The notes: generated by a model not told the origin, from the sequence alone. Counted from the stretch's first letter, positions 26,759 through 36,414 are shown. The stretch is 64,000 nucleotides of DNA from Psychrobacter sp. PG1 (GCF_014897815.1 NZ_JABUZG010000046.1:1-64000); one strand, 5' to 3'. Numbers and translations are program-made.

Positions 26759-27628
26759 TTAGTTCAGTTGCTGAGTAGTAGCAGAAGTGCTATCGATAGC
26801 TGGAATACTCTCACCTAACCACTGCTCTTCAATTGTCTTGAACGTTCCTTTTGTCTTAAGCTTAGTAATACCTTCGTTAACATTTTTAATAAGCTCATTA
26901 TTGCCCTTTGCCATCATTATCACTTGCTGTGCTTCAGGCACATCTTCGCCTTCATAAGGCACGATAGTGACCTTATATTCAGGATGGATTTTTGCCGTAT
27001 ACTGCCAAATAGGGGCATCATGGAGAATGGCATCAACCTTCCCCTGCATCAAATCTTCATATAATAAGAAAGCAGTCTCTCTGGTAGACAGCTCACCGTA
27101 GGTGCCAACTGCTTTTATTTGATCGACTGACTTCCCATTTTCCATACCACCAACATGCATGCCGCTTAGGTCTTCTAAACTAGTTATTTTCAACTTATCG
27201 TTAGAATACATAATTGCTGATGGATTAAAGAAATAAGGTTTCGATAAGCCATATTTCGCCGCGCGTTCATCTTTATAAGAAATACCTGCTAATGCCAAAT
27301 CGCGATTACCTGATTCCACACTATCAAACATATTTTGAAACGTTTCTTTGTAAAACTCGACTTTAAAGCCTTGTTCCTCACCAATAGCTCGAATGACGTC
27401 AATGTCAATCCCTTGCATATTGCCATAGTCATCTTGGAACGAAAACGGCGGCGTCGTACCTGTAGTCGCAACCTTTAATGTGGGCGCAGTATCAGGCAAT
27501 TTACTAACAAAGGTATCTTTATTATCTTTAGCATTACTCTTATTTACATTCTCTTGAGTAGTAGAGTTACTACACCCAAACAGTCCTATACTAAATACAA
27601 TTGGCAATAGTTTATATAATTGCTTCAT
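26759..27628 (-). CDS. Family 3 extracellular solute-binding lipoprotein
   Basis: A 289-residue amino-acid-type periplasmic binding protein. The N-terminus is a lipoprotein signal (GLFGCSNS, Cys19 as lipidated residue; Phe before Gly is atypical for a lipobox). The body matches SBP_bac_3: LKVATTGTTPPFSFQDDYGNMQGIDIDV, GNRDLALAGISYKDERAAKYGLSKPY and a C-terminal LKTKGTFKTIEEQWLGE. No ABC permease or ATPase genes accompany it; the next gene is a membrane kinase, so it more likely works as a sensor subunit than in transport. It is the first gene of the operon, about 100 bases after a good promoter. Confidence 0.88.
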   Translation of the reverse strand: MKQLYKLLPIVFSIGLFGCSNSTTQENVNKSNAKDNKDTFVSKLPDTAPTLKVATTGTTPPFSFQDDYGNMQGIDIDVIRAIGEEQGFKVEFYKETFQNMFDSVESGNRDLALAGISYKDERAAKYGLSKPYFFNPSAIMYSNDKLKITSLEDLSGMHVGGMENGKSVDQIKAVGTYGELSTRETAFLLYEDLMQGKVDAILHDAPIWQYTAKIHPEYKVTIVPYEGEDVPEAQQVIMMAKGNNELIKNVNEGITKLKTKGTFKTIEEQWLGESIPAIDSTSATTQQLN

Positions 27629-27727
27629 AATTCATCCTTTAAACTTTACGTTATATATATCAATAAATGACAATTTAGAAAGGTTAGGTAATATCTTCAC
27701 AATATTTACTTACAGAAAGTTACGTGG

Positions 27728-27756
27728 ATAATACTTGCCTACCTTTGTGATTGCAA
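27728..27756 (-). promoter_or_regulatory. Sigma-70-type promoter of the SBP-kinase-CheY-CheX operon
   Basis: On the minus strand -35 TTGCAA (27756-27751), 17-base spacer, -10 TATTAT (27733-27728). The predicted transcript has a leader of about 95 bases. Confidence 0.55.
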
Positions 27757-27902
27757 TAATTATGTTTGGTTATTAACCACAATTTGTTATATATGGCAAA
27801 CAAAGGATATTAAAGGCCCACATAAGTCTATTTATATAACTGAAAACTTGTAATATGGCCTTGTTTTATGCGCAGTTTTAGGCAAAAATAAAATAAAAAG
27901 TA

Positions 27903-27940
27903 CAAAAAAAGCATCCCTACATAATCAATGTAAGAATGCC
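27903..27940 (-). terminator. Intrinsic terminator of the Bcr/CflA exporter gene
   Basis: On the minus strand a 12-bp stem (27939-27928 with 27922-27911, two G.U pairs) is followed by seven T. Confidence 0.82.
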
Positions 27941-27978
27941 TTTTAAGATGCTAGTGCAAGAATTATAAAGTCTCTGGC

Positions 27979-29238
27979 TTACTCCGCATCGTCCAGATTT
28001 AAATTACGATCTATCTGCCAAATTAAAAAACAGCCAAGACTCATCAAAGCGAACATCGCAATACCAATTTTGAGTACGGGATTAACTGGAAATAGGTTTA
28101 ATAATAATCCACCAAAGATACCGACTGAGAACATGAGCGAGCCTTGTAGCGCACTTGCCATGCCCGCTCGGCGTTTTTGAAAGGCCAGCGCAATAGCAGA
28201 AGCATTCGGCTGGGTAAGACCTAAGCCTGCGATACAGAAGAAAATACAAGCCAGCACCAATGGAAGCCAAGCATCAGTACCCAAAAATAGACCTATTACA
28301 AATAGCACGCCTGCAGAAATAACCTGCATCATCGCACCAAAGCGCAAAATACTCAAAATACGAAAGCGATTGGTGAGCCACTGATTCAGCTGAGTCAAAC
28401 CCACAAAACCAGCAGCATTCATCCCAAATAGCCAAGCAAAGTGGGTCGCGGATACCCCATAGGTATCCATAATCAGCTCAGAGGCTGAACTGATATAAAC
28501 AAACATCGCCCCCATCAGCAGGCCGCCACCAATCGCTGGATAATTGAACGTCGGGTCTTTTAATAAGTCCCAATACTGACTCAGTACTTCTCTTGCAGGA
28601 CGTACATTACGATTTTCTTCCGTCAACGTTTCAAAGAAGAAAAACTTTGTGAGTAATAAATTCAACGTGCCAAAAGCAGCCAAAAACCAAAAAATAGAGT
28701 GCCAGCTAAAAAACTGTAGAAATAGCGCACCAAGCGATGGGGCTAATATCGGCGCTAAACCCATCACCAAAATCATAATAGAAAAGGCTTTTGCGGTTTG
28801 TTTGGCAGTCAATCGATCGCGAATCGCAGCACGAGTGACCACCGCGCCGACACACGCACCAAGCGCTTGCATCGTCCGTCCAACGAATAATACATACTCG
28901 TTATTAGTAGTCGCACAAACAATGGAGGCGATGACATATAACGTCATACCGATATATAAAGGCTTAACACGACCAACACGATCACTAAATGGTCCGTAAA
29001 ATAACTGGCCAAATACTAAGCCTAAAAAATAAGCAGGAACAGAGTTGGCCATAAAGGCTGTGGATACGCCAAAGTCATCTGCCATCGATGGTAATGCAGG
29101 CAGATACATATCAATAGACAATGGCCCCACTGCCACGATAAGTCCAAGCATCATAATCCATGCAACAGGCAAATCAGCAGAGCGTACGCGCTCAGAAGCA
29201 ATGGGTCGATTGGGTAGAGAGGATTTTGGAGCAGACAT
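27979..29238 (-). CDS. Bcr/CflA-family drug:proton antiporter (MFS)
   Basis: A 419-residue 12-helix major facilitator protein. The first helix signature LIVAVGPLSIDMYLPALPSM, motif A (GPFSDRVGRVKPLYIG) and ATRAAIRDR-type loop (VVTRAAIRDRLTA) are those of Bcr/CflA exporters, which expel drugs such as bicyclomycin and chloramphenicol, or amino acids. Substrate here is unknown. A perfect inverted repeat 20-50 bases upstream of the start could be an operator. Confidence 0.9.
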   Translation of the reverse strand: MSAPKSSLPNRPIASERVRSADLPVAWIMMLGLIVAVGPLSIDMYLPALPSMADDFGVSTAFMANSVPAYFLGLVFGQLFYGPFSDRVGRVKPLYIGMTLYVIASIVCATTNNEYVLFVGRTMQALGACVGAVVTRAAIRDRLTAKQTAKAFSIMILVMGLAPILAPSLGALFLQFFSWHSIFWFLAAFGTLNLLLTKFFFFETLTEENRNVRPAREVLSQYWDLLKDPTFNYPAIGGGLLMGAMFVYISSASELIMDTYGVSATHFAWLFGMNAAGFVGLTQLNQWLTNRFRILSILRFGAMMQVISAGVLFVIGLFLGTDAWLPLVLACIFFCIAGLGLTQPNASAIALAFQKRRAGMASALQGSLMFSVGIFGGLLLNLFPVNPVLKIGIAMFALMSLGCFLIWQIDRNLNLDDAE

Positions 29239-29555
29239 ATTCAGACCATTTTATATAGAGTGTATTGAATCGTTATAAAGGTTCAATACACCCTAGTAAT
29301 TGTTATTGTATTATTCAGGCTTCCATTGTCTTTGATATTTAGTCTTTACTCAATACTGAAAACAAGGGTCATTGCCACCATTAGTGCACAGTTGCATACA
29401 GCGGCGCAAGTGGACAGTGTTATATCGTACTATCCACTCACATTTCAATAGAGGTATGACGTGAATAAAACAAACAATAACAACTAAAAACAATCACAAT
29501 AATTTGTCAAAACAGGTCTGAGCGTTAGCATAGCGGCATAATTAGTAAAAGATAT
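29239..29555. other. Intergenic region upstream of the exporter gene
   Basis: 317 bases holding the inverted repeat at 29258-29293 and no gene. The crotonase gene ends on its right side without an obvious terminator. Confidence 0.5.
29258..29293. promoter_or_regulatory. Inverted repeat upstream of the exporter gene (candidate operator)
   Basis: GTGTATTGAA at 29260-29269 and TTCAATACAC at 29282-29291 form a perfect 10-bp inverted repeat with a 12-base spacer, ending about 20 bases before the start codon. The symmetry fits a dimeric repressor site or a leader hairpin. Confidence 0.5.
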
Positions 29556-30368
29556 TTAGCGGAACTGGCGCTTACCAAATGCCGTACTGGCTTGCTTGGC
29601 TTTTCTTAAAGCAAGCTTGCGATTACGACCGAGCATCATTTTAAGCTGCCATACTTTTTCTTTGTATAAAGTAGTGGCTGGCTGCTGGAACATAGCATTG
29701 ACCACACGCTTACTCGCCAACACCGCATCAGGAGAGCGCTCTGCAAATTCGGCAGCGAGCTTTTGCGCCTGCTCAAGTGGCGCTTCATTGCAATGGCTGA
29801 CAAGACCCAATGCTTTGCCCTCACTGGCAGTCACGATACGCGCACTCATGGCAAGCTCTTTTAGCACATCTTCACGTACCACGCCAAACGCCGATTGCGT
29901 CAAACCCATGTCAGGTACAAGCCCCCACTTAGCTTCCATAATAGACAGTTTGCAATCTGGATGACTGATACGCACATCGCAAGCCAGCGCTAACTGAAGC
30001 CCTGCACCGATACAATAGCCTTCTAGTACAGCAATGACCGGTACAGGCACCTCGCGCCATACCAGACAAACACGCTGGAACGAGCTCTGCCATGGCTTTA
30101 CCAGCTCCCAAACGGCGAACGCTTGATTTTTTGGATGATTCAAATCACCCAAGTCGATGCCCGCACAAAACGTGCCTTCAGCACCATTGAGAATCACCGC
30201 ACGTATCGTTTTGTCTTTACCAATGCGTTCTGCGACGGCAATCAATTCTTTCACCACTTTAAAGCTCATGGCATTTTTTTTGTGTGGGCGATTCAAGGTT
30301 ACCGTGAGTATATTGTCAGTCATACTAACTTGTAAGGTTTCATATTGGTAAGTGGCAATCGCGTTCAT
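29556..30368 (-). CDS. Crotonase (enoyl-CoA hydratase/isomerase) family protein
   Basis: A 270-residue crotonase-fold enzyme acting on acyl-CoA thioesters. The substrate-binding/oxyanion segments are seen in NRPHKKNAMSFKVV, GTFCAGIDLGDL and EGYCIGAGLQLALACDVRIS; the second catalytic region reads SIMEAKWGLVPDMG, with Glu at the first acid position. The profile fits the crotonase/enoyl-CoA hydratase-related group; whether it hydrates or isomerises is not decided. Standalone gene; the C-terminus is basic. Confidence 0.87.
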   Translation of the reverse strand: MNAIATYQYETLQVSMTDNILTVTLNRPHKKNAMSFKVVKELIAVAERIGKDKTIRAVILNGAEGTFCAGIDLGDLNHPKNQAFAVWELVKPWQSSFQRVCLVWREVPVPVIAVLEGYCIGAGLQLALACDVRISHPDCKLSIMEAKWGLVPDMGLTQSAFGVVREDVLKELAMSARIVTASEGKALGLVSHCNEAPLEQAQKLAAEFAERSPDAVLASKRVVNAMFQQPATTLYKEKVWQLKMMLGRNRKLALRKAKQASTAFGKRQFR

Positions 30369-30529
30369 AACAATCCTTATTCATGAATAAAATAGAAATG
30401 GCATCTCAATATGATGCCGATATGTCTAAAGCTGATGGCAACAATATTAACAGCCTTGTTACGACGCTACCTCATCAATAACTGACTGCAACGATTCGAT
30501 TCATCGTTACTATCATAAAACCATCACTT

Positions 30530-33500
30530 CTAAATCATTTTCCACGTCATATCATTTTCACTCAAACGATGATAATTGAGCTGAGGATAGGCTGATAAAT
30601 CCAGCGCCTGCAAATTATTTAACGCTGTTATTAATGCGGCATAATATGGCTCAAGCATGGCAAACTGCGCAGGGGTGGTGTGTTGGACATTCAGCAAGCA
30701 CTTATCTTCTAGGTCTTGACTGGCCTGACGTAATTGCGGCACACCAGTATAACGACTGCCGCCTAAGATGCGATGGGCAATTTGCGCTAGCATACTGCGA
30801 TCACGGGCGTCCCACGCTTGCGTCAGCGCCTGCTTTTCATCATTGATCGTATCAAGCATCATAATGATAAGCTTGGCTGCCAAGTCGGGCTTATTCGCTG
30901 AGCGGGTCAACGCGTCTTGCCAATCTAAAATAGCAAACCCATCACTTTCGTTAGCCCCCAAAGAGTGATGGCTTAAATGGTGGTGACTGCTGTCCCAACT
31001 CTTTGTTCCTTGCGCATATGTATGGGAATCTGTAGGCGTTGCCACTCCATCATGAGCACTATTTATCGGTATTTCCGATGGCTTTAATAGTGGCGACTGT
31101 CCTTGTTTATGTAAGCGTAAGTTTTCATAGCGTGGCTGGGTATCACGCGGTGTTTCGCGTCTATAATCCTCACGAGGTTGGCTGTCTCGCAAGTAGTTAT
31201 CACGAATTTTCTTCAATGATAAAGGACGCGTTATTTTTGGCTGATTGATTGTATTAGAACCGCTATGACGGTTATTTTCATCCCCTTTCACCATAGGATA
31301 AGCAATGGTTGTAGAGTCTGATGGCCACGTTGAATACGTTTCAGCCTCCCTATTTTGTGAGTCGGTAGAGTGTGAGTTCTCTTTTGATAAATCGATGACC
31401 TGCACATCAGTATTGTGCACATCCGTACTGTGCAGATTGGTATCAGGCAACGCTGTTAACTGCGGCATTGTCGTTGTGCGTCCAAGCCATTTTTGCAGTA
31501 CTTGTAATAACTGAGGCTGGCTAATGGGCTTACCCACATAGTCATTAATGCCACTGGCGATCAGTTTGTCTCGCTCATCAGCCAAACCATGCGCAGTCAA
31601 CGCAATAATCGGGATACGGCTATCATCATTTTCAATATTACGAATTTGTCTTGCAGCTTCATGCCCTGACATACGCGGCATTTGGATGTCCATGAATATT
31701 AGATCAATATGACCTTTATCCTGAGTAGCAACTTTATCGTCGGTATTCACCTCTTCATAAAGCGTACTATTTGATTTCTTGTTTACCTCATCGCGCGTTT
31801 CAGCTTTAGAGATTTGCGTTTTATTCGACAGACTTTGCTTATCATTTTTCGTGGTTTTGATATTTTTGGTTTGTTGTTTACTGATAATTTCTATAGCGTC
31901 AAAACCACTACTCGCTGTGATGACTTGGATGCCAAGCTCACTAAGTAATGCATCGAGCACCAACAAATTGGGCAGATGATCGTCGACTGCCAGTACCGTC
32001 ACCCCTGTCCAGCGCGGTTCTTGCACGCTTTTTTTGGTACTGCGATTTTGGGTGTCGAGCATGGCATAGAGCTGTCTTTTGTCTAAAGGTTCATACAAAA
32101 TATTGGCATGATAACGATTTAATAATGCTTGATCGGCAGCAACCTGATAGCCAAATACCGCAAGCTTGCCTTGATAATGCAGACGAATTTGTTTGAGTAA
32201 CGCCATCATATCGTCTTGGGTATCATCATCGACGATGACCCAATCCCAATAATTACCATGCTCTTTTAATGACTCAAGTACGCCTGGTAATGAGTTGGCT
32301 TGGGTCAATTTAATCGGCAAATATTGCAAGCTGGCTTTGAGCACTTGGATAGAGGCGGTATGATTGATCCATACCAATACATTAAACTCATCGGTCTCAC
32401 TCGCCAGCGGAGCCAAGACTGGAAGCTCAATCGTCTGACCAGTAGCAGCTTCCAACACATCGACATGTGCTGGCATCCGAAACCAAAACGTTGCGCCCTG
32501 ATTGGCAATATTCTCTTGAGCATTATCATGAAAGCCAATATCACCGCCCATCAGCCGCGTCAATTGCTTGGAGATAACGAGCCCCAACCCTGTGCCGCCA
32601 TACTGACGAGTGATTGAAGGGTCACCTTGGCTAAAGCTTTGGAACAGCATCTTTTGATCGGCTAAAGAGATGCCCTTACCGCTGTCTTGCACACTGATCA
32701 TGAGATAATTATCACGATGATCATCTAAGCTGACACGCACTACCACATCACCACTGTCGGTAAATTTAATCGCATTGCCCACGATATTGGTCAATACTTG
32801 CTTGAGGCGCAGGGCGTCGCCATTGATACGCATCGGCACATCATTATAAAACAGCACCGCCATGCGCAGACCTTTTTCTGCGGATACCGGCGAAAGCATA
32901 TCGACCACGTCATAAATGGTGTCATAAAGGTCAAACTCATGACGATCAAGTACCAGCTTGCCCGCTTCAATTTTAGAGAAGTCCAAGACATCATTAACCA
33001 AGGCAAGCAAGTGTGCTGATGACTTACGTATGGTTTGCACGTACAAATCTTGTTCAGGATTCAATTCGCCATGCCTTGCCAGCAAATTGATAAAGCCATC
33101 GATACTGTTTAATGGCGTGCGCAGCTCGTGGCTAATATTGGCCAAAAACGCCGATTTGGCTTGGCTGGTTGAAATTGCCGCATCACGTGCATTACGAATA
33201 GAGATGTTTTGCATTTCCATCTCATCAAACGCAAGGCGCAAATCATCCTCGGTTTGCTCGGCATGGTCTTTTAATTCCTGAAAGCTTCTATGCAGGCGGC
33301 GTAGCGTTTTGACCAAATCTTGCTGTAATAAGTTCAGCTCACCATCTGACTCAACGGGAATAGGCTGATACAGATTGTCGACATGGGTACGCTGCAACTG
33401 CAAACGTAGCTCATAAATTGGTGCTATCCAGCGCTTTGAATAAATATTTAAACTCAACAATAAAATCAAAATGGTGAACAAGCCAGTAATCACTAACGCC

Positions 33501-34078
33501 ATGGCGATACGGTAGCGGGCGATGTAGAGTGGTTCATTGTCCATATCGACGAGCAGCCACAGTTTTTGTCCTTCAAACTCCCCTAATACACTACCATAAG
33601 CGGTTCCAATAGGCGTTGGTTGCTGCGATAAAAAATTCTTTGTTGTGTCTATTGCAGGCCATGCTTCGTTCAGCCCATAACCGACTGCGGCGAGTACTTG
33701 ATTGCTTTCATTGATGATCGCAATACGCTGTACATGTTGCTCGGACTGCATACGACCCAGCTTATCTTGGATTTCCTCAAGCTTCGTGATGGTCGTTTGA
33801 GTGGCATCATCTGCCCTAACTTCGCCATCCATATTGGGTTCGCCGTCTGCTTGCTGGCGCTCTTGCGCTAACAGCTCAGGGATTAGCTCTGCAATCGCTG
33901 GGGTATAACGAATCAGCACCGCCTCCGCCAATACTTCTTGTTCGGAATTGCTGGCACGCATGGTCTCATAAAAGACCAAAATACCGCCCACCGCTGCCAA
34001 GATACAAATGGGTAAAAACACCAATATAATCAACTGGCCATACGCACTGCTAGTATCAAAACGTTTTTTGTATACCAT
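30530..34078 (-). CDS. gacS: Hybrid sensor histidine kinase GacS/BarA
   Basis: 1182 residues (ATG at 34078; a GTG ten codons upstream lacks a ribosome-binding site). Order: membrane helix (about 15-37), periplasmic domain, second helix (190-212), HAMP, HisKA with His317 (ANISHELRTPLN), HATPase (Asn435; DSGKGIS; GGTGLGLVISKQL), a degenerate receiver-like region (560-675), a receiver with phospho-Asp797 (IFMDIQMPRMSG) and an HPt with His1102 (QIAHRILGGSRY). GacS/BarA phosphorylates GacA/UvrY and controls csrA-binding small RNAs. Unusual: about 50 extra polar residues (735-789) inside the receiver and a 180-residue low-complexity linker before HPt. The gacS-cysM-rlmD-relA order matches Pseudomonas. 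Confidence 0.93.
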   Translation of the reverse strand: MVYKKRFDTSSAYGQLIILVFLPICILAAVGGILVFYETMRASNSEQEVLAEAVLIRYTPAIAELIPELLAQERQQADGEPNMDGEVRADDATQTTITKLEEIQDKLGRMQSEQHVQRIAIINESNQVLAAVGYGLNEAWPAIDTTKNFLSQQPTPIGTAYGSVLGEFEGQKLWLLVDMDNEPLYIARYRIAMALVITGLFTILILLLSLNIYSKRWIAPIYELRLQLQRTHVDNLYQPIPVESDGELNLLQQDLVKTLRRLHRSFQELKDHAEQTEDDLRLAFDEMEMQNISIRNARDAAISTSQAKSAFLANISHELRTPLNSIDGFINLLARHGELNPEQDLYVQTIRKSSAHLLALVNDVLDFSKIEAGKLVLDRHEFDLYDTIYDVVDMLSPVSAEKGLRMAVLFYNDVPMRINGDALRLKQVLTNIVGNAIKFTDSGDVVVRVSLDDHRDNYLMISVQDSGKGISLADQKMLFQSFSQGDPSITRQYGGTGLGLVISKQLTRLMGGDIGFHDNAQENIANQGATFWFRMPAHVDVLEAATGQTIELPVLAPLASETDEFNVLVWINHTASIQVLKASLQYLPIKLTQANSLPGVLESLKEHGNYWDWVIVDDDTQDDMMALLKQIRLHYQGKLAVFGYQVAADQALLNRYHANILYEPLDKRQLYAMLDTQNRSTKKSVQEPRWTGVTVLAVDDHLPNLLVLDALLSELGIQVITASSGFDAIEIISKQQTKNIKTTKNDKQSLSNKTQISKAETRDEVNKKSNSTLYEEVNTDDKVATQDKGHIDLIFMDIQMPRMSGHEAARQIRNIENDDSRIPIIALTAHGLADERDKLIASGINDYVGKPISQPQLLQVLQKWLGRTTTMPQLTALPDTNLHSTDVHNTDVQVIDLSKENSHSTDSQNREAETYSTWPSDSTTIAYPMVKGDENNRHSGSNTINQPKITRPLSLKKIRDNYLRDSQPREDYRRETPRDTQPRYENLRLHKQGQSPLLKPSEIPINSAHDGVATPTDSHTYAQGTKSWDSSHHHLSHHSLGANESDGFAILDWQDALTRSANKPDLAAKLIIMMLDTINDEKQALTQAWDARDRSMLAQIAHRILGGSRYTGVPQLRQASQDLEDKCLLNVQHTTPAQFAMLEPYYAALITALNNLQALDLSAYPQLNYHRLSENDMTWKMI

Positions 34079-34573
34079 GCTAGCTTTACTCTCTACAGAA
34101 AATTGCACTATGAATCAATAGCGGCGGTAAGCGGTGTTAGCCAATAATAAACTTTTTAGGGGCTGTACTTATTTCAAAGCTATTCTCATTTCAAAAATGA
34201 TAACTGCCTACCCATGATAAATTTAGTGATTCTTGTTCTTGCCGTACCTATATATTGCCATAACTATAACGCATTTCATCGATCATGGTGAGTGGCTATG
34301 ACGCAAAGGCATTTTAACTGTCCAGCCCTTTTTAAACACCACTCATTTACCAAAATCTCTTGATGCCTTCAGCGTAGCCAAAAACAAAATGATATAATGA
34401 CGCAACTTTTCATTTATTGCTATTTGGTTAAAGCGGTAGAAATATCATTAACGATCAAATTACTCACTTCACTCAATAGCAGCCGTATCAAGATATTTAT
34501 TCAAAAATCAAAATGACAATTAAAAAATAAACGGTAATTAAAAATCAATTTTAAAAATTAACAAGGATACTTT
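34079..34573. other. Divergent intergenic region between gacS and cysM
   Basis: 495 bases without a gene. A candidate cysM promoter is at 34369-34398. The gacS promoter is not identifiable by eye. Confidence 0.5.
34369..34398 (+). promoter_or_regulatory. Candidate cysM promoter
   Basis: Perfect -10 TATAAT at 34393-34398 with a weak -35 TTCAGC 18 bases upstream; leader about 170 bases. Confidence 0.35.
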
Positions 34574-35542
34574 ATGTCCGCAACGGCTATCTCCAACCCT
34601 AATTTCATTACTCAAGTCACCAAACTTGCTGATTGCGTCGGTCAGACGCCATTGGTTAAATTACAGCGCTTACCTGAGCAAGAGCAGCTGACCAATGGTG
34701 CTGCGTTACTGGCCAAGCTTGAAGGTAACAATCCAGCGGGTTCTGTTAAAGATCGTCCTGCGTTTAATATGATTTATCAAGCAGAACAGCGCGGTGACAT
34801 CAAAGCGGGCGACATGCTGATTGAAGCCACGAGTGGCAACACTGGTATCGCTTTAGCCATGGTCGCGGCGATGCGTGGCTATCCGATAACGCTACTGATG
34901 CCAACCAATTCAACTCAAGAGCGCAAAGATGCCATGATTGCGTATGGTGCGACGTTAATCGAGGTGGATGAAGGCATGGAAGCCGCACGCGATTTGGCGC
35001 TGCAAATGCAAGCAGATGGCAAAGGCATCGTATTGGATCAGTTTAATAACCCTGATAACAGTCAAGCCCATTACCTGACCACAGGGCCTGAACTGTGGGC
35101 GCAAACAGCAGGGAAAATCACTCATTTTATTAGCTCAATGGGCACCACTGGTACCATTACTGGTGTATCGCAATACCTCAAAGAACAAAATCCAGATATC
35201 AAAATCATCGGACTACAGCCTGATGAAGAAGCTTCGATTGCTGGTATTCGCCGCTGGCCTGCAGCTTACATGCCGGGTATCTTTAACGCAGATTTGGTTG
35301 ATGAAATCATGGATGTGGATCAGCGTATCGCAGAAGTTTATATGCGCAAACTGGCGAAAACCGAAGGTATTTTCGCGGGCGTTTCATCAGGTGCTGCAGC
35401 ATGGGCTGCCGTACAAGTCGCTAAAGAAAACCCTGATGCCGTCATCGCCTTTATTGTCTGTGATCGCGGCGATCGTTATTTATCAACGGGTTTATATAAC
35501 GTTGACGACAGCAATGTCGATAACAATATAGAAGTTAATTAA
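34574..35542 (+). CDS. cysM: Cysteine synthase B (O-acetylserine sulfhydrylase)
   Basis: PLP enzyme making L-cysteine from O-acetylserine and sulfide or thiosulfate. 322 residues. The PLP-binding Lys is in GNNPAGSVKDRPA, the substrate loop in EATSGNTGIALAM, and the phosphate-binding glycine loop in SSMGTTGTITGVSQYL. PDEEASIAGIRRWP is typical of CysM rather than CysK. ATG at 34574 after an AAGGA site. Gene order with gacS and relA is the same as in Pseudomonas. Confidence 0.95.
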   Translation: MSATAISNPNFITQVTKLADCVGQTPLVKLQRLPEQEQLTNGAALLAKLEGNNPAGSVKDRPAFNMIYQAEQRGDIKAGDMLIEATSGNTGIALAMVAAMRGYPITLLMPTNSTQERKDAMIAYGATLIEVDEGMEAARDLALQMQADGKGIVLDQFNNPDNSQAHYLTTGPELWAQTAGKITHFISSMGTTGTITGVSQYLKEQNPDIKIIGLQPDEEASIAGIRRWPAAYMPGIFNADLVDEIMDVDQRIAEVYMRKLAKTEGIFAGVSSGAAAWAAVQVAKENPDAVIAFIVCDRGDRYLSTGLYNVDDSNVDNNIEVN

Positions 35543-35589
35543 CGCACAGACAACGCTGCTCAGTTTAGTTGGTTTAATCAGGATTTCTT

Positions 35590-36414
35590 ATGTCACAAGC
35601 TCTACCATCCGACCCTATATTGGTCTTTGATATCGAAACTGTCGCTGATACCGATGCGGCGCGCCGTATCTATCCGCAATTGGCAGAGTTGAATGATACA
35701 GATGCATTGAGCGCACTCACAGCGCTTCGAATACAAGAAGCTGGGCATGACTTTATGCGCTTGCCACTGCAACGTATTGTCTGTATCTCAGCGTTATACA
35801 TCAAAGACGGCAAGTTTTCGTTGTTCTCATTGACCGCTGATAAATTTAGTGAAAAAGACATCCTTGCCAAATTTTTTCGGGCATTTAGTGACATCGAAAA
35901 ACTGCCACAGCTTATTAGTTGGAATGGCTCAGGTTTTGATATTCCTGTACTGATATATCGAGCTATGCAATACGAGTTATCAGCGCCATGGTTATTTGAA
36001 GAAGGCGAGCGCATCAAAAATATGCGCTTTGATAATTATGTCAATCGCTTCCACACGCGTCACCTTGATTTGATGGACAGATTTAGCCAGTATGGTGCCA
36101 GCCGCCGCGAAGCCATGGATATTGTCGCAAGCTTATATGGTCTACCGGGTAAAACAGCTGTCGACGGTAGTATGGTTGGTGAGCTTGTCAGCACTAATGA
36201 CTGGCAAACGCTGTCTATTTATTGCGAGTCTGACGTCATGAATACATGGCTAATCTATTTGCGCTGGTTGCGTTTAACTGGACAATTATCCTCACAAGAT
36301 TTTGACGCTTGGCAGCAGCAGAGCTACGACTATTTGGTAAAATACACCCAAGCGGATGGTCATGCTCGTCATCAAGACTTCATCGCTGATTGGTCATCTG
36401 CACCCACATCATAA
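35590..36414 (+). CDS. PolB-like 3'-5' exonuclease (RNase H fold)
   Basis: A 274-residue member of the predicted DnaQ-like/PolB-type 3'-5' exonuclease group. The DEDD acidic residues are recognisable: Asp-x-Glu in LVFDIETVAD, an Asp in ISWNGSGFDIPVL, and the final Asp in YCESDVMNTWLIYLRW. It has no polymerase domain. It probably acts in DNA repair or RNA/DNA turnover, but no specific role is established for this family. It starts 47 bases after cysM, likely one transcript with rlmD. Confidence 0.85.
   Translation: MSQALPSDPILVFDIETVADTDAARRIYPQLAELNDTDALSALTALRIQEAGHDFMRLPLQRIVCISALYIKDGKFSLFSLTADKFSEKDILAKFFRAFSDIEKLPQLISWNGSGFDIPVLIYRAMQYELSAPWLFEEGERIKNMRFDNYVNRFHTRHLDLMDRFSQYGASRREAMDIVASLYGLPGKTAVDGSMVGELVSTNDWQTLSIYCESDVMNTWLIYLRWLRLTGQLSSQDFDAWQQQSYDYLVKYTQADGHARHQDFIADWSSAPTS

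Larger units (their letters stand above)
27629..27978. other. Intergenic region between the sensor operon and bcr-like gene
   Basis: 350 bases. It holds the sensor-operon promoter (27728-27756, leftward) and the terminator of the exporter gene (27903-27940, leftward). No gene. Confidence 0.6.

Noticed and set aside
31039-31514. Rightward frames opposite the gacS linker
   Set aside because: They arise from the low-complexity antisense strand of gacS; no ribosome-binding sites or domains.
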